Source: Sphingomonas endolithica
Lineage (GTDB): Bacteria; Pseudomonadota; Alphaproteobacteria; Sphingomonadales; Sphingomonadaceae
Assembly (NCBI RefSeq): GCF_025231525.1
Contig: NZ_CP103057.1
Location: forward strand, 124,001-188,000
Length of the DNA stretch: 64,000 nt
Direction of reading: 5' to 3'
Shown here: positions 17,952 through 28,485 of the stretch, piece after piece
Position numbering within the stretch: the first letter of the stretch is position 1
How the letters are laid out: each line of letters opens with the position of its first letter
The notes under the pieces: model-generated
Database searches by the model: none
What the model saw: the letters and a program-made list of their open reading frames with translations, nothing else
What the model was told of the DNA's origin: nothing
Translations under genes and position numbers: made by a program

Positions 17952-19319
17952 ATGAAGACCCGAGCATTGTTCACCATGGGCCTGTCGGGCCTGGTTCTGG
18001 CCGGCGCGGTCGCCGGCGTGTCGAGCGGCGGCTTCACCGCCATTGCCGGCGTGCGCGACGCCGACAAGATGGGCGCCAAGAGCTTCGATGCCGCGCGCAA
18101 GAACCTGGCCAAGGGCAAGTTCGATGCCGCGATCAAGGCCGGCGAACAGGCAGTCGGCTATGCTCCGCAGGTCGCCGAATATCGCGTGCTGCTGGGCCAG
18201 GCCTATCTCAAGGCCGGCCGCTTCACCTCCGCGCATTCGGCCTTTGCCGATGCGGTCACGCTCGATCCCAGCAACGGCAAGGCAGCGCTGCATCTGGCGC
18301 TGGCCGAGATCGCCGAAGGGCAATGGGATGGCGCGCGGCGGACGCTGGACGCGCATGCCGGGACGATCCCGGTGAGCGACCGCGGGCTGGCGATGGCGCT
18401 AGCCGGCGATCCTGCCGCGGCGGTAGAGTTGCTGAGCGACGCGGCACGCGCGCCGGAGGCCGATGCCAAGACACGGCAGAATTACGCCTTGGCGCTGGCG
18501 CTGGCCGGCCGCTGGGCGGACGCGCGGACGGTGGTGGCGATGGACGTCGCGCCCGACCAGGTGGACGCGCGGATCACGCAATGGGCGAGCTTCGCCAAGC
18601 CGACCTCAGCGTCGGACCAGGTCGCCAGCCTGCTCGGCGTGACGCCGGTACAGGATCCCGGCCAGCCGATCGCGCTCGCGCTCAGCGCGACGGGCGGCGG
18701 CACTGCGCTTGCGGCGCAAGCACCGGTCGAGAGCTATATGCCGGGTGCACAGGTACAGCCCGAGGCAGTCGCTGCGGTGGCCGCCGACGTACCGGCGCCG
18801 GTGCCGGCGGAGCCGCAAATGGTGGCGGCATCCGTCTCCAACGTCAGCTTCGGCGCGCGCCAGGAAGTGGTGCAAGCGCGGCCCGTCACGCCGGTGCGCG
18901 CCGTCGGCACGAAGCGCGAGATCGCTTCCGGTGCCGCCACGCCAACGAAGAACAAGGCCGTCGCCGTTACAAAGGTGGCGAAAACCGCCGGGGCCGAGGG
19001 TGCCGGATCGCGTGCGCTCGCCAAGGGCAATTTCTTCGTGCAGCTCGGCGCCTATGACAATGCTGCGGTAGCGCGCGACGCCTGGGGCCGTGTATCGCGC
19101 GCGCATGCCGGCTTCGCCGGGCAGCGCCCATTGGGCGTGCCGGTAAGCACCAAGGCCGGCACCTTCTACCGCCTGTCAGTCGGCGGTTTCGCGCGCGGCG
19201 ATGCCGTGCAATTGTGCCAGAACTACAAGGCCAAGGGTGGCAATTGCTTCGTCCGCGCCGGGGCCGGCGACAAGACGGCGGCCTGGGTGAAGCCAAGCGC
19301 GCAGCTGGCCTCGCGCTAG
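17952..19319 (+). CDS. TPR protein with C-terminal SPOR domain
   Basis: A 455-residue exported protein. Residues 1-32 are a signal peptide or anchor. Residues 40-200 contain TPR repeats (AKGKFDAAIKAGEQAVGYAP, AEYRVLLGQAYLKAGRF, GKAALHLALAEIAEGQW). A Val/Ala/Pro-rich linker follows, and residues 345-455 hold a SPOR domain (NFFVQLGAYDNAAVARDAWG). It starts 16 nt after the RHH-like gene. The combination suggests a septal or cell-wall function served by the ParA-like ATPase, which is an inference. Confidence 0.85.
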   Translation: MKTRALFTMGLSGLVLAGAVAGVSSGGFTAIAGVRDADKMGAKSFDAARKNLAKGKFDAAIKAGEQAVGYAPQVAEYRVLLGQAYLKAGRFTSAHSAFADAVTLDPSNGKAALHLALAEIAEGQWDGARRTLDAHAGTIPVSDRGLAMALAGDPAAAVELLSDAARAPEADAKTRQNYALALALAGRWADARTVVAMDVAPDQVDARITQWASFAKPTSASDQVASLLGVTPVQDPGQPIALALSATGGGTALAAQAPVESYMPGAQVQPEAVAAVAADVPAPVPAEPQMVAASVSNVSFGARQEVVQARPVTPVRAVGTKREIASGAATPTKNKAVAVTKVAKTAGAEGAGSRALAKGNFFVQLGAYDNAAVARDAWGRVSRAHAGFAGQRPLGVPVSTKAGTFYRLSVGGFARGDAVQLCQNYKAKGGNCFVRAGAGDKTAAWVKPSAQLASR

Positions 19320-19355
19320 ATCAATCTCCGTTCGGTCTGAGCTAAAGCTATCGCC

Positions 19356-20576
19356 TCACACTAACGCAGTGCCGCCCTTCCACAGGCGCAGCACCTTGCC
19401 CTGCACCGGCAGGCCGTCGAACGGGGTATTCCCCGCCTTCGCGACCATCCGGTCGGCATCGATCAACCACGGCGCACCGGCGTCGAACAGCACCAGATCC
19501 GCCGGCGCGCCGACCGTCAGCGTGCCGGTATCCAGCCCCAGGACCTTGGCCGGATTGACCGACAACAAGGCGATCATCCGCTCGATCGGGATCACCTCGT
19601 CCCGCACCATGCCGAGCGACAGCGCGAGCAACGTTTCAGCCCCCGCCATGCCGTGCGCCGAATCGGCATAAGGCAGGCGCTTCTCCTCGGGCCCGCGCGG
19701 ATCGTGCGCGGAACACAGCACATCGATCGTCCCGTCCTGCAGCGCGGCGAGGCAGGCCTGGCGGTCGCTTTCGTCGCGCAAGGGGGGCGACAGGTGCGTG
19801 AAGGTGCGGAAATCGGTCATCGCGATATCCGAAAGCATCAGGTGCGCCGGCGTGATGCCGCAGGTCACGCGCACGCCGCGACGCTTGGCCGCGCGGATCA
19901 GCGCGAAGCCGGCAGCGGTCGACACGATGCGGAAGTGGATGCTCGCGCCCGTTTCCTCCGCCAGCAGCAAATCGCGTGCAATGGCGAGCGGCTCGGCAAG
20001 CGCAGGGGCGGACGGTAGCCCCATGCGGGTCGCCGTCTCGCCCGCGGTCGCCACTGCTTGCCCAACGATCCCGCCGTCTTGCGCCTCGGCGACCAGCGTC
20101 AGCCCGAGATCACCGGCATAGGCCAGCACTTTGCGCATCACGCCCGAATCGGCGATCCAGCGCTCGCCCGTGCCGACGGCCCTGGCGCCGGCATCGCGGT
20201 TGATCGCCATCTCCGCCAGATCCTTGCCGGCCAGACCCCGTGTCGCGGCGGCGATCGGGTGGATCCACAGGCCCGGGCGGCCGATCAGCGCCGCGCGTTG
20301 CACGATGCCGGGATCGTCCAGCACCGGCGTTTGATCGGGCATCAGCCCGACGCGGACGATGCCGCCGGCGTGGCACGCCGGCACGTCGATCGTGAACACG
20401 CCGAGATCGACGATCGCGGGGCTCAGCGTCCGGCCGCGGCAATCGATCACCTCGGCGCCTTCCGGAATGGCGAACGTGCCCGTGGCCACGATCTGCTTGT
20501 CGGCCATCAGCACGCCACCATTGCTGGTGCCCGCCACCGGGCAGACGAGCTGCGCATTGATCAGGGCGATCGTCAT
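19356..20576 (-). CDS. Dihydroorotase-like subunit, probably non-catalytic (PyrC' type)
   Basis: A 406-residue amidohydrolase-fold protein of the PyrC/PyrX family. The start at 20576 overlaps the pyrB stop (ATGA). The usual metal motif D-x-H-x-H after the first strand is absent: the sequence reads [16 protein letters not shown]. The conserved H-A-E-D is replaced by VAEAQDGG, and the T-D-H-A-P-H region reads [12 protein letters not shown]. It therefore lacks the zinc ligands and probably the catalytic Asp. In Pseudomonas a similar dead dihydroorotase is a structural partner needed by aspartate transcarbamylase. A true dihydroorotase should be encoded elsewhere. Confidence 0.85.
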   Translation of the reverse strand: MTIALINAQLVCPVAGTSNGGVLMADKQIVATGTFAIPEGAEVIDCRGRTLSPAIVDLGVFTIDVPACHAGGIVRVGLMPDQTPVLDDPGIVQRAALIGRPGLWIHPIAAATRGLAGKDLAEMAINRDAGARAVGTGERWIADSGVMRKVLAYAGDLGLTLVAEAQDGGIVGQAVATAGETATRMGLPSAPALAEPLAIARDLLLAEETGASIHFRIVSTAAGFALIRAAKRRGVRVTCGITPAHLMLSDIAMTDFRTFTHLSPPLRDESDRQACLAALQDGTIDVLCSAHDPRGPEEKRLPYADSAHGMAGAETLLALSLGMVRDEVIPIERMIALLSVNPAKVLGLDTGTLTVGAPADLVLFDAGAPWLIDADRMVAKAGNTPFDGLPVQGKVLRLWKGGTALV

Positions 20577-21562
20577 GCCCAACCCTCCACGCCGCGCGCG
20601 CGCCTGGTCAGCACGTCGAGGCACGCCATGCGGACGGCGACCCCCATCTCGACCTGTTCGGTGATGGCCGACTGATCCACATGGTCGGCAACCGCCGAAT
20701 CGATCTCCACGCCGCGGTTCATCGGTCCGGGATGCATCACCAGCGCGCCCGGTGCGGCAAGCGCCAGGCGTTTGAGCGTCAGCCCGTAGCGCAAATGGAA
20801 TTCGCGGTTGGAAGGGACAAAGCCGCCGGCCATGCGCTCGTTCTGCAGGCGCAGCATCATCACCACGTCGGCGCTCTGCAGCGCAGAATCGAAATCGGTG
20901 AACGGCGTCACGCCCATGCGCTCGATCCCGGCGGGCATCAGCGTGGACGGCGCGCACACGCGGACGTCGGCGGAAAGCGCGGTCAGCGCCAGGATGTTCG
21001 AGCGTGCGACTCGGCTGTGCAGCAGATCGCCGCAGATCACCACGCGCTGGTTGTGCACCGTGCCGCGGCGGCGGCGGATCGTCAGCGCATCGAGCAGTGC
21101 CTGGGTCGGATGCTCGTGCTGGCCGTCGCCCGCATTAAGCACCGGGCAATCGACCTTGTCGGCGATCAGCCGCACCGCGCCCGACGATCCGTGGCGGATG
21201 ACGATCACGTCGGCGCGCATCGCGTTCAACGTCATCGCCGTGTCGATCAGCGTCTCGCCTTTCTTCACGCTCGATTGGGCGGCATGCATGTTGACGACGT
21301 CGGCGCGCAGGCGTTTCCCGGCAATCTCGAACGAGAGCAGGGTGCGCGTGCTGTTCTCGAAAAAAGCGTTGATCTGCGTGAGCCCGCGCAGCCGATCGTC
21401 ATTGCCGGATCGGCTGCGGTTCGCCTCCACCCATTGTTCCGCCTCGTCGAGCAGGAACGTGATTTCGTGCGGGGCAAGGCCCGCAATGCCGGTGAGGTGC
21501 CGGTGCGGGAATACGGCGCGGCCTGGCAGGGAGGCAGCGGGGCTATGATCTGATGCTGGCAT
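20573..21562 (-). CDS. pyrB: Aspartate carbamoyltransferase catalytic subunit (PyrB)
   Basis: Forms carbamoyl aspartate in pyrimidine synthesis. The carbamoyl-phosphate loop [31 protein letters not shown] and [14 protein letters not shown] are all present. The ATG at 21562 gives 329 residues. The frame continues upstream to 21769, but that part is translated palindromic repeat and is rejected. No regulatory subunit PyrI is present, consistent with assembly on the dihydroorotase-like partner. The ribosome site is weak. Confidence 0.94.
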   Translation of the reverse strand: MPASDHSPAASLPGRAVFPHRHLTGIAGLAPHEITFLLDEAEQWVEANRSRSGNDDRLRGLTQINAFFENSTRTLLSFEIAGKRLRADVVNMHAAQSSVKKGETLIDTAMTLNAMRADVIVIRHGSSGAVRLIADKVDCPVLNAGDGQHEHPTQALLDALTIRRRRGTVHNQRVVICGDLLHSRVARSNILALTALSADVRVCAPSTLMPAGIERMGVTPFTDFDSALQSADVVMMLRLQNERMAGGFVPSNREFHLRYGLTLKRLALAAPGALVMHPGPMNRGVEIDSAVADHVDQSAITEQVEMGVAVRMACLDVLTRRARGVEGWA

Positions 21563-21652
21563 TAAAGGGGTTCGGTAATGGCGGGCGGGCAGGCGCGCAA
21601 GCAAGTGATGGGCTGCGCACCTACAATCATCCGCGACTCTCTCGACCAAGCA

Positions 21653-21757
21653 GTTCCCCGGCGAAGGCCGGGGCCCAGGAGCGAAGGTGGAAATGATCGA
21701 GCGCCGCGTCGGTCTTTCGACCGTGCCGCTACTGGACCCCGGCCTCCGCCGGGGAAC
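21653..21757. repeat. Palindromic repeat, family R3
   Basis: Left arm GTTCCCCGGCGAAGGCCGGG and right arm ACCCCGGCCTCCGCCGGGGA enclose a 60-nt centre. It lies between ruvX and pyrB, both on the minus strand. It creates an open frame that falsely extends pyrB. Confidence 0.8.
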
Positions 21758-21787
21758 ACGCTCTCGCACCCCATTGGGGAGCGAGTG

Positions 21788-22252
21788 CTACCCCACCGCC
21801 ACCAAGGCGTCGATCGCACCCTGCAGGATATAAGCCGCGGCCATCTTGTCGACCAGCTCGGCACGCTTGGCCCGGCTGGCATCCTGCTCGATCAGCGTCC
21901 GCGTCACGGCCTGCGTGGAGAAACGCTCGTCCCACAACAGGATCGGCAGGTTCAGATCCTCCATGTTGCGGGCGAACGCCCGGCTGGATTGGCTGCGCGG
22001 GCTTTCCTGCCCGTCGAGATGCAGCGGCAGGCCGATGACGATGCCTGCGACGCGTTGCTCCGCGATGAGTGCGGCCAGCGCGATCTTGTCCTTCTGGAAC
22101 TTGGTGCGCCGGATCAGTAGCGCCGGCGAGGCGAAGCTCCACCCGGCGTCGCAGATTGCGGTGCCGATCGTCTTGGTGCCGACATCGAGGCCGATCAGCC
22201 GGCCGGCGGCGGGCAGGGCATCGCGATATTGGGTGCGGTCGGTCGTGATCAT
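21788..22252 (-). CDS. ruvX: Holliday junction resolvase-like protein (RuvX/YqgF)
   Basis: A 154-residue RNase H-fold protein of the RuvX/YqgF family, implicated in pre-16S rRNA end processing. Motifs include [17 protein letters not shown] (first acidic residue), [20 protein letters not shown], and [13 protein letters not shown]. The ATG at 22252 overlaps the stop of the DUF3089 gene. ruvX next to pyrB is a common arrangement in proteobacteria. Confidence 0.92.
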   Translation of the reverse strand: MITTDRTQYRDALPAAGRLIGLDVGTKTIGTAICDAGWSFASPALLIRRTKFQKDKIALAALIAEQRVAGIVIGLPLHLDGQESPRSQSSRAFARNMEDLNLPILLWDERFSTQAVTRTLIEQDASRAKRAELVDKMAAAYILQGAIDALVAVG

Positions 22253-23376
22253 CGTGCGCCGAACGCCGCCAGCCGCCGCGCCGCATCGGCGCGCACGTTC
22301 GCCCAGAACAGGCCGTAATCGTAGACGTGGTAATTGTTGCCCGGCAGCACATAGGGGCCGATCTCCGGCGGCGTGCCGATCAGCAGGAACCCGCGCGGAT
22401 CGCAGCGCGCCGGCACGCGGCCCGCGACGATCGTCGCACTGGCGAGATCGGCGGCAGGAACCAGCGTGCCGAGATTGGCGCTCGCGGGGGCCGCGGCGTT
22501 GCCGGTGCCGGTCAGCGGGTTGGTGCACACCATCGGCGTGCCGCGCCGCGGCTGGCCGTTGAAGCCGATCGTCTTGTCATATGCTTCGCTGACCATGGCC
22601 GTGTCGGCGGGTTCGGCGAAGCTCTCCCAGGACAGCAGGCATCGCGCCTGATCGGCGCGGGTGCATTCCGGCAGGCCCAACGCGGCAAGATCGGCGCTCC
22701 GCGACACCGGCCAGCCGACAACGTAAGCGGCGACGATCCGGCGGGCTACGGGCGTGCCGGCGATTTTCTCGCGCAGCAGTCGGGTGAGATGCAGCGAGCC
22801 CTGGCTGTGGCCGACCAGGATGATCGGGCGATCGCCCGCCTCGCGCAGGAACTGGTCGAACGCCGCCGACACGTCGCCATAGGCGAGCGCAAGCGCCTGG
22901 TTGGCGGCTGCGGCATCGGTCAGGAACGCGCCGAACGTCGCCTGGCGATAGCGCGGTGCCCAGATCGCGCCCACTTCGTTGAAGGCGCTCGCCTGGCCGC
23001 GCAGGAACAGCTCGGCCCGGGCGTTGGTCTCTTCGTCGTCGAGCGCGGCATTCCAGCGCTTCGTGCCGAGGAACGAGGTCGGGTGGATGAAGAACACGGC
23101 GGCGGCAGGGTGCGTGTTTGCGCCATAGCCGGTGGGTGTCCAGCGGGCGGGATCGGTCACCCGGCGCGGATGGGCGATCCACATCTTGGGATCGGCATAG
23201 GCATTGGGCGCCACCGGCGGCAGCGACTGGAATTGCGCCGTGGGCACGGCCCACCAGCGGATGATCTGCATGCCCCATAGGCGGTAGGCAAAGGCGGCGC
23301 CGACCGTCAGCATGATCAGCACGACGATGACGTAGAGGAACTTGCGGGCCACGCGGGACTCCAATGTGATCGGCAC
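22249..23376 (-). CDS. DUF3089 alpha/beta-hydrolase-like protein
   Basis: A 375-residue protein with one N-terminal membrane segment ([19 protein letters not shown], residues 13-31) and a periplasmic alpha/beta-hydrolase domain. The nucleophile elbow is [16 protein letters not shown]. Other landmarks are [21 protein letters not shown] and a C-terminal [19 protein letters not shown] that may carry the catalytic His. The family is DUF3089; lipase or esterase activity is likely but the substrate is unknown. ruvX follows with an ATGA overlap. Confidence 0.86.
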   Translation of the reverse strand: MPITLESRVARKFLYVIVVLIMLTVGAAFAYRLWGMQIIRWWAVPTAQFQSLPPVAPNAYADPKMWIAHPRRVTDPARWTPTGYGANTHPAAAVFFIHPTSFLGTKRWNAALDDEETNARAELFLRGQASAFNEVGAIWAPRYRQATFGAFLTDAAAANQALALAYGDVSAAFDQFLREAGDRPIILVGHSQGSLHLTRLLREKIAGTPVARRIVAAYVVGWPVSRSADLAALGLPECTRADQARCLLSWESFAEPADTAMVSEAYDKTIGFNGQPRRGTPMVCTNPLTGTGNAAAPASANLGTLVPAADLASATIVAGRVPARCDPRGFLLIGTPPEIGPYVLPGNNYHVYDYGLFWANVRADAARRLAAFGAR

Positions 23377-23485
23377 GTGTCGCCGATGCTGACGGCACCC
23401 GCCTGCACGATGATGCGTGCCCGTGCAATCTCATGGACGCCGCGACGCTTGCGCCGACAAGCCGCGCTCTGCTAGCCGCACTGCC

Positions 23486-23773
23486 ATGTCAGTAGATATC
23501 CCCACCGTGAAGAAGATCGCGAGCCTAGCCCGCATCGCGATCACCGAGGACGAGGCCGCGCGCATCGCGCCCGAGCTCGACAATATCATGCATTGGATCG
23601 AGCAACTGGGCGAGGTCGATACGACCGGCGTCGCGCCGATGACCGCCGTGATCCCGAACCATCTGCGCTTGCGCGACGACGTCGTCACCGATGGCGGCGT
23701 GCGCGATGCGGTGCTAGCGAATGCGCCACAAGCCGAACATGGCTTCTTCACCGTGCCGAAGGTAATCGAATGA
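23486..23773 (+). CDS. gatC: Asp/Glu-tRNA amidotransferase subunit C (GatC)
   Basis: A 95-residue GatC, the small scaffold of the amidotransferase that converts Glu-tRNA(Gln) or Asp-tRNA(Asn). The pattern [19 protein letters not shown] and [16 protein letters not shown] is typical, as are the LRDDVV and [11 protein letters not shown] ends. The ATG at 23486 is preferred over 23417. A repeat separates it from gatA. Confidence 0.94.
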   Translation: MSVDIPTVKKIASLARIAITEDEAARIAPELDNIMHWIEQLGEVDTTGVAPMTAVIPNHLRLRDDVVTDGGVRDAVLANAPQAEHGFFTVPKVIE

Positions 23774-23793
23774 CGTTCGTAGAGCGGCATTCG

Positions 23794-23872
23794 ATCATCC
23801 CCGCACCAGCGGGGATCCAGAAACAAAGACTCCCCCGCGTGTGGCCCTGGACCCCCGCGTTCGCGGGGGAAC
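23794..23872. repeat. Palindromic repeat related to R2/R3 between gatC and gatA
   Basis: Two short hairpins lie in tandem: TCATCCCCGCACCAGCGGGG and a second pairing of CTCCCCCGCG with CGCGGGGGA. The copy occupies most of the 115-nt gap and would be transcribed within the gatCA operon. Confidence 0.65.
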
Positions 23873-23888
23873 TGAAGGGCAGGGTACG

Positions 23889-25373
23889 ATGACCGACCTC
23901 ACCAACCTCGGCGTCGCCGCGATCCGCGATGGCGTGCGCGACGGCAGCTTCTCTGCACGCGAAGTGGCCGGGGCGTTCGTCGCCAATGTCGCCGCGGCCA
24001 AGGTGCTCAACGCCTTCCTGGTCGAAACGCCCGATCACGCGCTGGCCGCCGCCGATGCCGCCGACGCTGCGCGCGCCGCGGGCGAGACGCCCAAGCCGCT
24101 GGCCGGCGTGCCGATCGGCATGAAGGACCTGTTCTGCACCAAGGGCGTGCCCGCGACCGCCGGCAGCCTGATGCTCGAAGGCTTCACCCCGCCATACGAA
24201 TCCACCGTGTCGGGCAATCTCTGGAATGCCGGCGCCGGCATGCTCGGCAAGCTCAACATGGATCAGTTCGCGATGGGCTCGTCCAACGAGACCAGCGCCT
24301 TCGGCAACGTCATCTCGCCGTGGCGGCGCAGCGACGGCGGCAATGCCGCGCTTGCGCCGGGCGGCTCCTCGGGCGGTTCGTCGGCGGCAATCGCCGCGCG
24401 GCTGTGCCCGGCGGCGACCGGCACCGATACCGGCGGCTCGATCCGCCAGCCCGCCGCCTTTACCGGCATTGCGGGCATCAAGCCGACCTACGGCCGCTGC
24501 TCGCGCTGGGGCACGATCGCCTTTGCCTCGTCGCTCGATCAGGCCGGGCCGATGGCGCGCGACGTGCGCGATTGCGCGATCATGCTGGAGAACATGGCTG
24601 GCTTCGACGCTAAGGACGCGACCTCGCTGCAGCTCGACGTGCCGCAGTGGGAGGCGGGTTTGTCGGGCGATCTTAAGGGCAAGCGCGTCGGTATTCCCAA
24701 GGAATATCGCGTCGACAATATGCCGGCCGAAATTGATGCCTTGTGGCAGCAGGGCATTGCCTGGCTGAAGGATGCCGGCGCCGAGATCGTCGAGGTCTCG
24801 CTGCCGCACACCAAATATGCGCTCCCCGCTTATTACATCATTGCGCCCGCCGAAGCCTCGTCCAACCTCGCGCGCTACGACGGCGTGCGCTACGGTCTGC
24901 GCGATCTGCCCGAGGGGGCGGGGCTGCAGGACATGTACGCCGCAACCCGCGCCGCCGGCTTCGGGCCGGAGGTCAAGCGCCGCATCATGATCGGCACCTA
25001 CGTGCTCTCGGCGGGCTATTATGACGCGTATTTCACGCAGGCGTCGAAGATCCGCACGCTGATCGCGCGCGATTTCGACCAGGCCTGGGAAAGCTGCGAC
25101 CTGCTGCTCACCCCGACCGCACCGTCCGCCGCGTTTGCGCTGGGCGAGAAGTCGGCCGATCCGCTGGCGATGTACCTCAACGACGTGTTCACCGTGCCAT
25201 CCTCGCTCGCCGGGCTGCCGGCGATGAGCGTGCCGGGCGGGCTCGACGCGCACGGTCTGCCGCTCGGGCTGCAGATCATCGGCAAGGCGCTGGACGAACA
25301 GGGTGTGCTCAACGCCGGGCTGGCGCTCGAACAGCGCGCCGGCTTCACCGCGCGCGCCGAGGCGTGGTGGTGA
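23889..25373 (+). CDS. gatA: Asp/Glu-tRNA amidotransferase subunit A (GatA)
   Basis: The amidase subunit, 494 residues, which releases ammonia from glutamine. The Ser-cisSer-Lys triad is visible: Lys in [14 protein letters not shown] and the serines in [18 protein letters not shown] and [17 protein letters not shown]. The ATG at 23889 follows AGGGCAGGGTACG. The stop lies 1 nt before the start of a membrane-protein gene. Confidence 0.95.
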   Translation: MTDLTNLGVAAIRDGVRDGSFSAREVAGAFVANVAAAKVLNAFLVETPDHALAAADAADAARAAGETPKPLAGVPIGMKDLFCTKGVPATAGSLMLEGFTPPYESTVSGNLWNAGAGMLGKLNMDQFAMGSSNETSAFGNVISPWRRSDGGNAALAPGGSSGGSSAAIAARLCPAATGTDTGGSIRQPAAFTGIAGIKPTYGRCSRWGTIAFASSLDQAGPMARDVRDCAIMLENMAGFDAKDATSLQLDVPQWEAGLSGDLKGKRVGIPKEYRVDNMPAEIDALWQQGIAWLKDAGAEIVEVSLPHTKYALPAYYIIAPAEASSNLARYDGVRYGLRDLPEGAGLQDMYAATRAAGFGPEVKRRIMIGTYVLSAGYYDAYFTQASKIRTLIARDFDQAWESCDLLLTPTAPSAAFALGEKSADPLAMYLNDVFTVPSSLAGLPAMSVPGGLDAHGLPLGLQIIGKALDEQGVLNAGLALEQRAGFTARAEAWW

Positions 25374-25374
25374 C

Positions 25375-25785
25375 ATGGACGGGTTTCGCGAAAGCAATGT
25401 CGAGGTGCTGCGCGAGGGGCAGAATGCGCTGAACGTCGCGTTCGGCGCGATCCTCAGCGCCTATATCGGCAATTCGCTGGCCGAGATCGACAATCGCCCG
25501 TTCGATCATGTTGCGCTCGCCTGGTTCTTCCTTTTCGTCGCCGTCTTCATCCTGGGTCTCTGCGTCGGCAACACCGTGATCCTGCGCGGCGAGTTCCGGC
25601 TCGGCGCGATGTTCTTGGGCGTCGGCGCGGTCGGCGCCGTGCTGGCGCATAGCCAGGGCCGGCAACTCGGCTTCGAAGTGATCATCCTGCGGCTGCTCGC
25701 CTTCTGCTGGGTCGCCGCTTTGCTCGGCAGCAATGCGCTGCTCACCACCGTCAATTACATCCATCATCGGAAATTCAAGCGATGA
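25375..25785 (+). CDS. Small membrane protein between gatA and gatB
   Basis: I do not recognise a named family. The 136-residue product has about four hydrophobic segments: around residues 18-36, 44-68 ([19 protein letters not shown]), 74-90 and 98-122. It ends with HHRKFKR. Its start follows the gatA stop by 1 nt and its end overlaps the gatB start (ATGA). It is tightly built into the gat operon. Whether it has any role in tRNA amidation is unknown. Confidence 0.78.
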   Translation: MDGFRESNVEVLREGQNALNVAFGAILSAYIGNSLAEIDNRPFDHVALAWFFLFVAVFILGLCVGNTVILRGEFRLGAMFLGVGAVGAVLAHSQGRQLGFEVIILRLLAFCWVAALLGSNALLTTVNYIHHRKFKR

Positions 25786-27260
25786 CCGAAGCATCCAAAT
25801 ACACCCTCCGCGGCAATACCGGCGACTGGGAGGTCGTGGTCGGGCTCGAAGTCCATGCGCAGGTGACCTCGAACGCCAAGCTCTTCTCGGGCGCCGCCAC
25901 CACCTTCGGTGCCGAGCCCAACACGCAGGTGAGCCTGGTCGATGCGGCGATGCCCGGCATGCTGCCGGTGCCGAACCGCGAATGCATCCGCCAGGCGGTG
26001 CGCACCGGCATGGCGATCGACGCGCAGATCAACAAATGGTCGCGCTTCGATCGCAAGAACTACTTCTATGCCGATCTGCCGCAGGGCTATCAGATCAGCC
26101 AGCTGTACCATCCCTTGGTCGGCGAGGGCGCGATTGACATCAGCCTGGACGACAAGAACCCCGACCAGAGCGGCAAGCGCATCGGCGTCGAGCGCATCCA
26201 TGTCGAGCAGGATGCCGGCAAGCTGATGCACGATCAGCATCCGACGCGCTCCTACGTCGATCTCAATCGCTCCGGCGTCGCATTGATGGAGATCGTTTCG
26301 AAGCCCGATCTCGCGTCTCCCGCAGAAGCAGGCGCGTATCTGCGCAAGCTGCGCTCGATCCTGCGCTATGTCGGCTCCTGCGACGGCAATATGGAAGAGG
26401 GCTCGATGCGCGCCGACGTGAACGTCAGCGTGCGCAAGGTTGGCGATCCGGAACTCGGCACGCGCACCGAGACGAAGAACGTCAATTCGGTCCGCTTCGT
26501 GATGGCGGTGGTCGAGCAGGAGGCCAAGCGTCAAGTCGAGGTGATCGAGGATGGCGGCCGCATCGTGCAGGAAACGCGGCTCTACGATCCCGACCGCAAC
26601 GAGACGCGCTCGATGCGCTCGAAGGAAGATGCGCACGATTACCGCTACTTCCCCGATCCCGATCTGTTGCCGCTGGAACTGGACGACGCATTCCTCGCCG
26701 AATGCCGCGCGAGCCTGCCCGAACTGCCCGATGCCAAGCGCAAGCGCTTCGAGGCGCTGGGCATCACGGCATATGGCGCGGCGGTGCTGACGGCCGAAGT
26801 CGAGAATGCCCGCTGGTTCGATGCGCTGCTAGAAACCGGCGCCAAGCCCGTCGCGGCGGCGAATTGGGTAACGTCGGAACTGTTCGGCGCCCTCAATCGC
26901 CTCGGCAAGGACATCGCGACCTCGCCGGTCACGCCGGCGGGTGCCGCCGAATTGCTCGGTCTGATTGCCGACGGCACGCTGTCGAATACGCTCGCCAAGC
27001 AAGTGTTCGAGATCATGCTCGAAACCGGGCAGGGTGCCGCCGACGTGGTCGAGGAACGCGGCCTCAAGCAGACCAGCGACACCGGCGAGATCGAGAAGAT
27101 CATCGCCGAGGTCATGGCCGCCAACGCCGACAAGGTCGCCGATTATCGTGGCGGCAAGGACAAGTTGTTCGGCTTCTTCGTCGGCCAGACGATGAAGGCA
27201 ATGGGCGGAAAGGCCAATCCGGGCGTGGTCAATGATCTGTTGAAGAAGGCATTGGGCTGA
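25782..27260 (+). CDS. gatB: Asp/Glu-tRNA amidotransferase subunit B (GatB)
   Basis: The kinase and tRNA-binding subunit, 492 residues. The signature [20 protein letters not shown] begins the protein, followed by [15 protein letters not shown] and the tail domain of the GatB/YqeY type ([20 protein letters not shown]). Together with GatC and GatA it completes the complex. It activates Glu- or Asp-tRNA by phosphorylation and accepts ammonia from GatA. Confidence 0.96.
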   Translation: MTEASKYTLRGNTGDWEVVVGLEVHAQVTSNAKLFSGAATTFGAEPNTQVSLVDAAMPGMLPVPNRECIRQAVRTGMAIDAQINKWSRFDRKNYFYADLPQGYQISQLYHPLVGEGAIDISLDDKNPDQSGKRIGVERIHVEQDAGKLMHDQHPTRSYVDLNRSGVALMEIVSKPDLASPAEAGAYLRKLRSILRYVGSCDGNMEEGSMRADVNVSVRKVGDPELGTRTETKNVNSVRFVMAVVEQEAKRQVEVIEDGGRIVQETRLYDPDRNETRSMRSKEDAHDYRYFPDPDLLPLELDDAFLAECRASLPELPDAKRKRFEALGITAYGAAVLTAEVENARWFDALLETGAKPVAAANWVTSELFGALNRLGKDIATSPVTPAGAAELLGLIADGTLSNTLAKQVFEIMLETGQGAADVVEERGLKQTSDTGEIEKIIAEVMAANADKVADYRGGKDKLFGFFVGQTMKAMGGKANPGVVNDLLKKALG

Positions 27261-27365
27261 CGCGACGTGCGCCGCTGTCGACAAAGCAGCTTGCGCAGCA
27301 ATGGCGTATCTGGATAACCTGATTTTGCCGTGATCGGGGGCGATACGCGGCATTGGGGGGATCTG

Positions 27366-27965
27366 ATGCCGCGCTTTGTGTTTGCGCCTGCTTTGGCAGT
27401 GTTGCTGTCGATACATGCAGTGCCGGTGGTGCATGGTAAAACCGTCGTTTCGTCGGCATCAGTCGATCCTTCGACCTCCGGCCAGGTCTCCTCCCCGGTG
27501 ATCGTCAGCGACATCCGCGTGAACATCGACCCGACGATCAAGATCGGCAGCGTGCGCTCCGGCATGGTCTGTGCACCCAATGGCGACCTGAAGTGGCATC
27601 AGATTGCCATGCCGCGCGATGAACAGATTCGCGCGGCGATCGCGGCTCGTTTGTCCGCGGCCGGCCGCGCGGTGCAAGCTGGCGGCGATGTCGCGAACGC
27701 ATCGGCCGCCGCCAAGACGGTCGTCCGCCTCAGCATCGATGGTGCCGCCATGTCGCTGTGTACGGCGTGGATGGGGCTGGGCAAGGCGCCCAAGGCCAAG
27801 GGTACGATCAGGTTGACCTGGCATGTAAAGCCGCCGTCGAGTGCAGAACGGTCGCAGACTTCGGAAGAAAAGCTGGTGTTCGATCATCGCGATCCGCGTG
27901 TCGATGCGACCGTAATTCTCGATGCGATCGCCGCCTCGACGGTCGAACACCTGTCAGCCGTTTGA
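27366..27965 (+). CDS. Secreted protein of unknown function
   Basis: A 199-residue exported protein. The ATG at 27366 follows GGGGGGATCTG and opens a signal peptide (MPRFVFAPALAVLLSIHAVP). The mature part has no motif that I recognise; it contains two lone cysteines and a predicted mix of strands and helices (DEQIRAAIAARLSAAGRAVQ). It is followed by two further small exported proteins on the same strand, spaced 80 and 18 nt, suggesting a functional set. Confidence 0.65.
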   Translation: MPRFVFAPALAVLLSIHAVPVVHGKTVVSSASVDPSTSGQVSSPVIVSDIRVNIDPTIKIGSVRSGMVCAPNGDLKWHQIAMPRDEQIRAAIAARLSAAGRAVQAGGDVANASAAAKTVVRLSIDGAAMSLCTAWMGLGKAPKAKGTIRLTWHVKPPSSAERSQTSEEKLVFDHRDPRVDATVILDAIAASTVEHLSAV

Positions 27966-28045
27966 AGATCAAGTGATGTGAAGGCGAATCCATCTCTCCT
28001 GCATGCTTTCGATCTGGTAGGCACCGTTCAAGGGGGACTTACGTC

Positions 28046-28467
28046 ATGATTCGTCACACGATTACTGCCGCTCTTGTGCTGCTGCCGGTGCCGACTGCTG
28101 CGTCTGACAAGGAGGAGAAGAACAGCCTCACGCACGGCATGGTGCAGATGAACGTCAAGGTTGGCGTCACGACCGAGGCCGAGATCATCGAGGCGTTCGG
28201 TGCGCCCAACATCACCACGCTCGATGGCTCGGGCCAGGAAATGTGGGTCTATGATCGCCAGGCGACGGTCAGTTACGACAAATCGTCCGGTTTCTCGATC
28301 GGTCTGCTGCTAGGGGCGGCGGCGGTGGCGTAGGGGGCGGCGGCGGCCTGGGCTTCGGATCGAAGAAGTCGAATTCCAGCCAGTCTAGCCGGACGATGAC
28401 GCTGATCATCAAGTTCGATGCGAACCGCGTCGTCAGCGATTTCAGAAGCCGTAGCAGCTCGTTCTAA
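28046..28467 (+). CDS. SmpA/OmlA (BamE-like) small exported protein, frameshifted
   Basis: The first frame (28046-28333) encodes a signal peptide (IRHTITAALVLLPVPTAAS) and a BamE-like fold (VKVGVTTEAEIIEAFGAPN, then GQEMWVYDRQATVSY). It stops at TAG in a GGC-rich stretch. Moving back one base near 28313-28316 (run of four G) continues the protein through a glycine-rich segment into SRTMTLIIKFDANRVVSDFR and a stop at 28467, 140 residues in all. The downstream part is what the family normally has, so this is a -1 lesion, a consensus error, or a slippage event. The AEIIEAFGAPN segment is typical of OmlA-like proteins. Confidence 0.6.
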
Positions 28468-28485
28468 TTTAACAGGGGGAAAGTC

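Noticed and set aside
21563..21769. N-terminal extension of PyrB
   Set aside because: The extra 69 residues are translated R3 repeat and the normal PyrB length starts at 21562.
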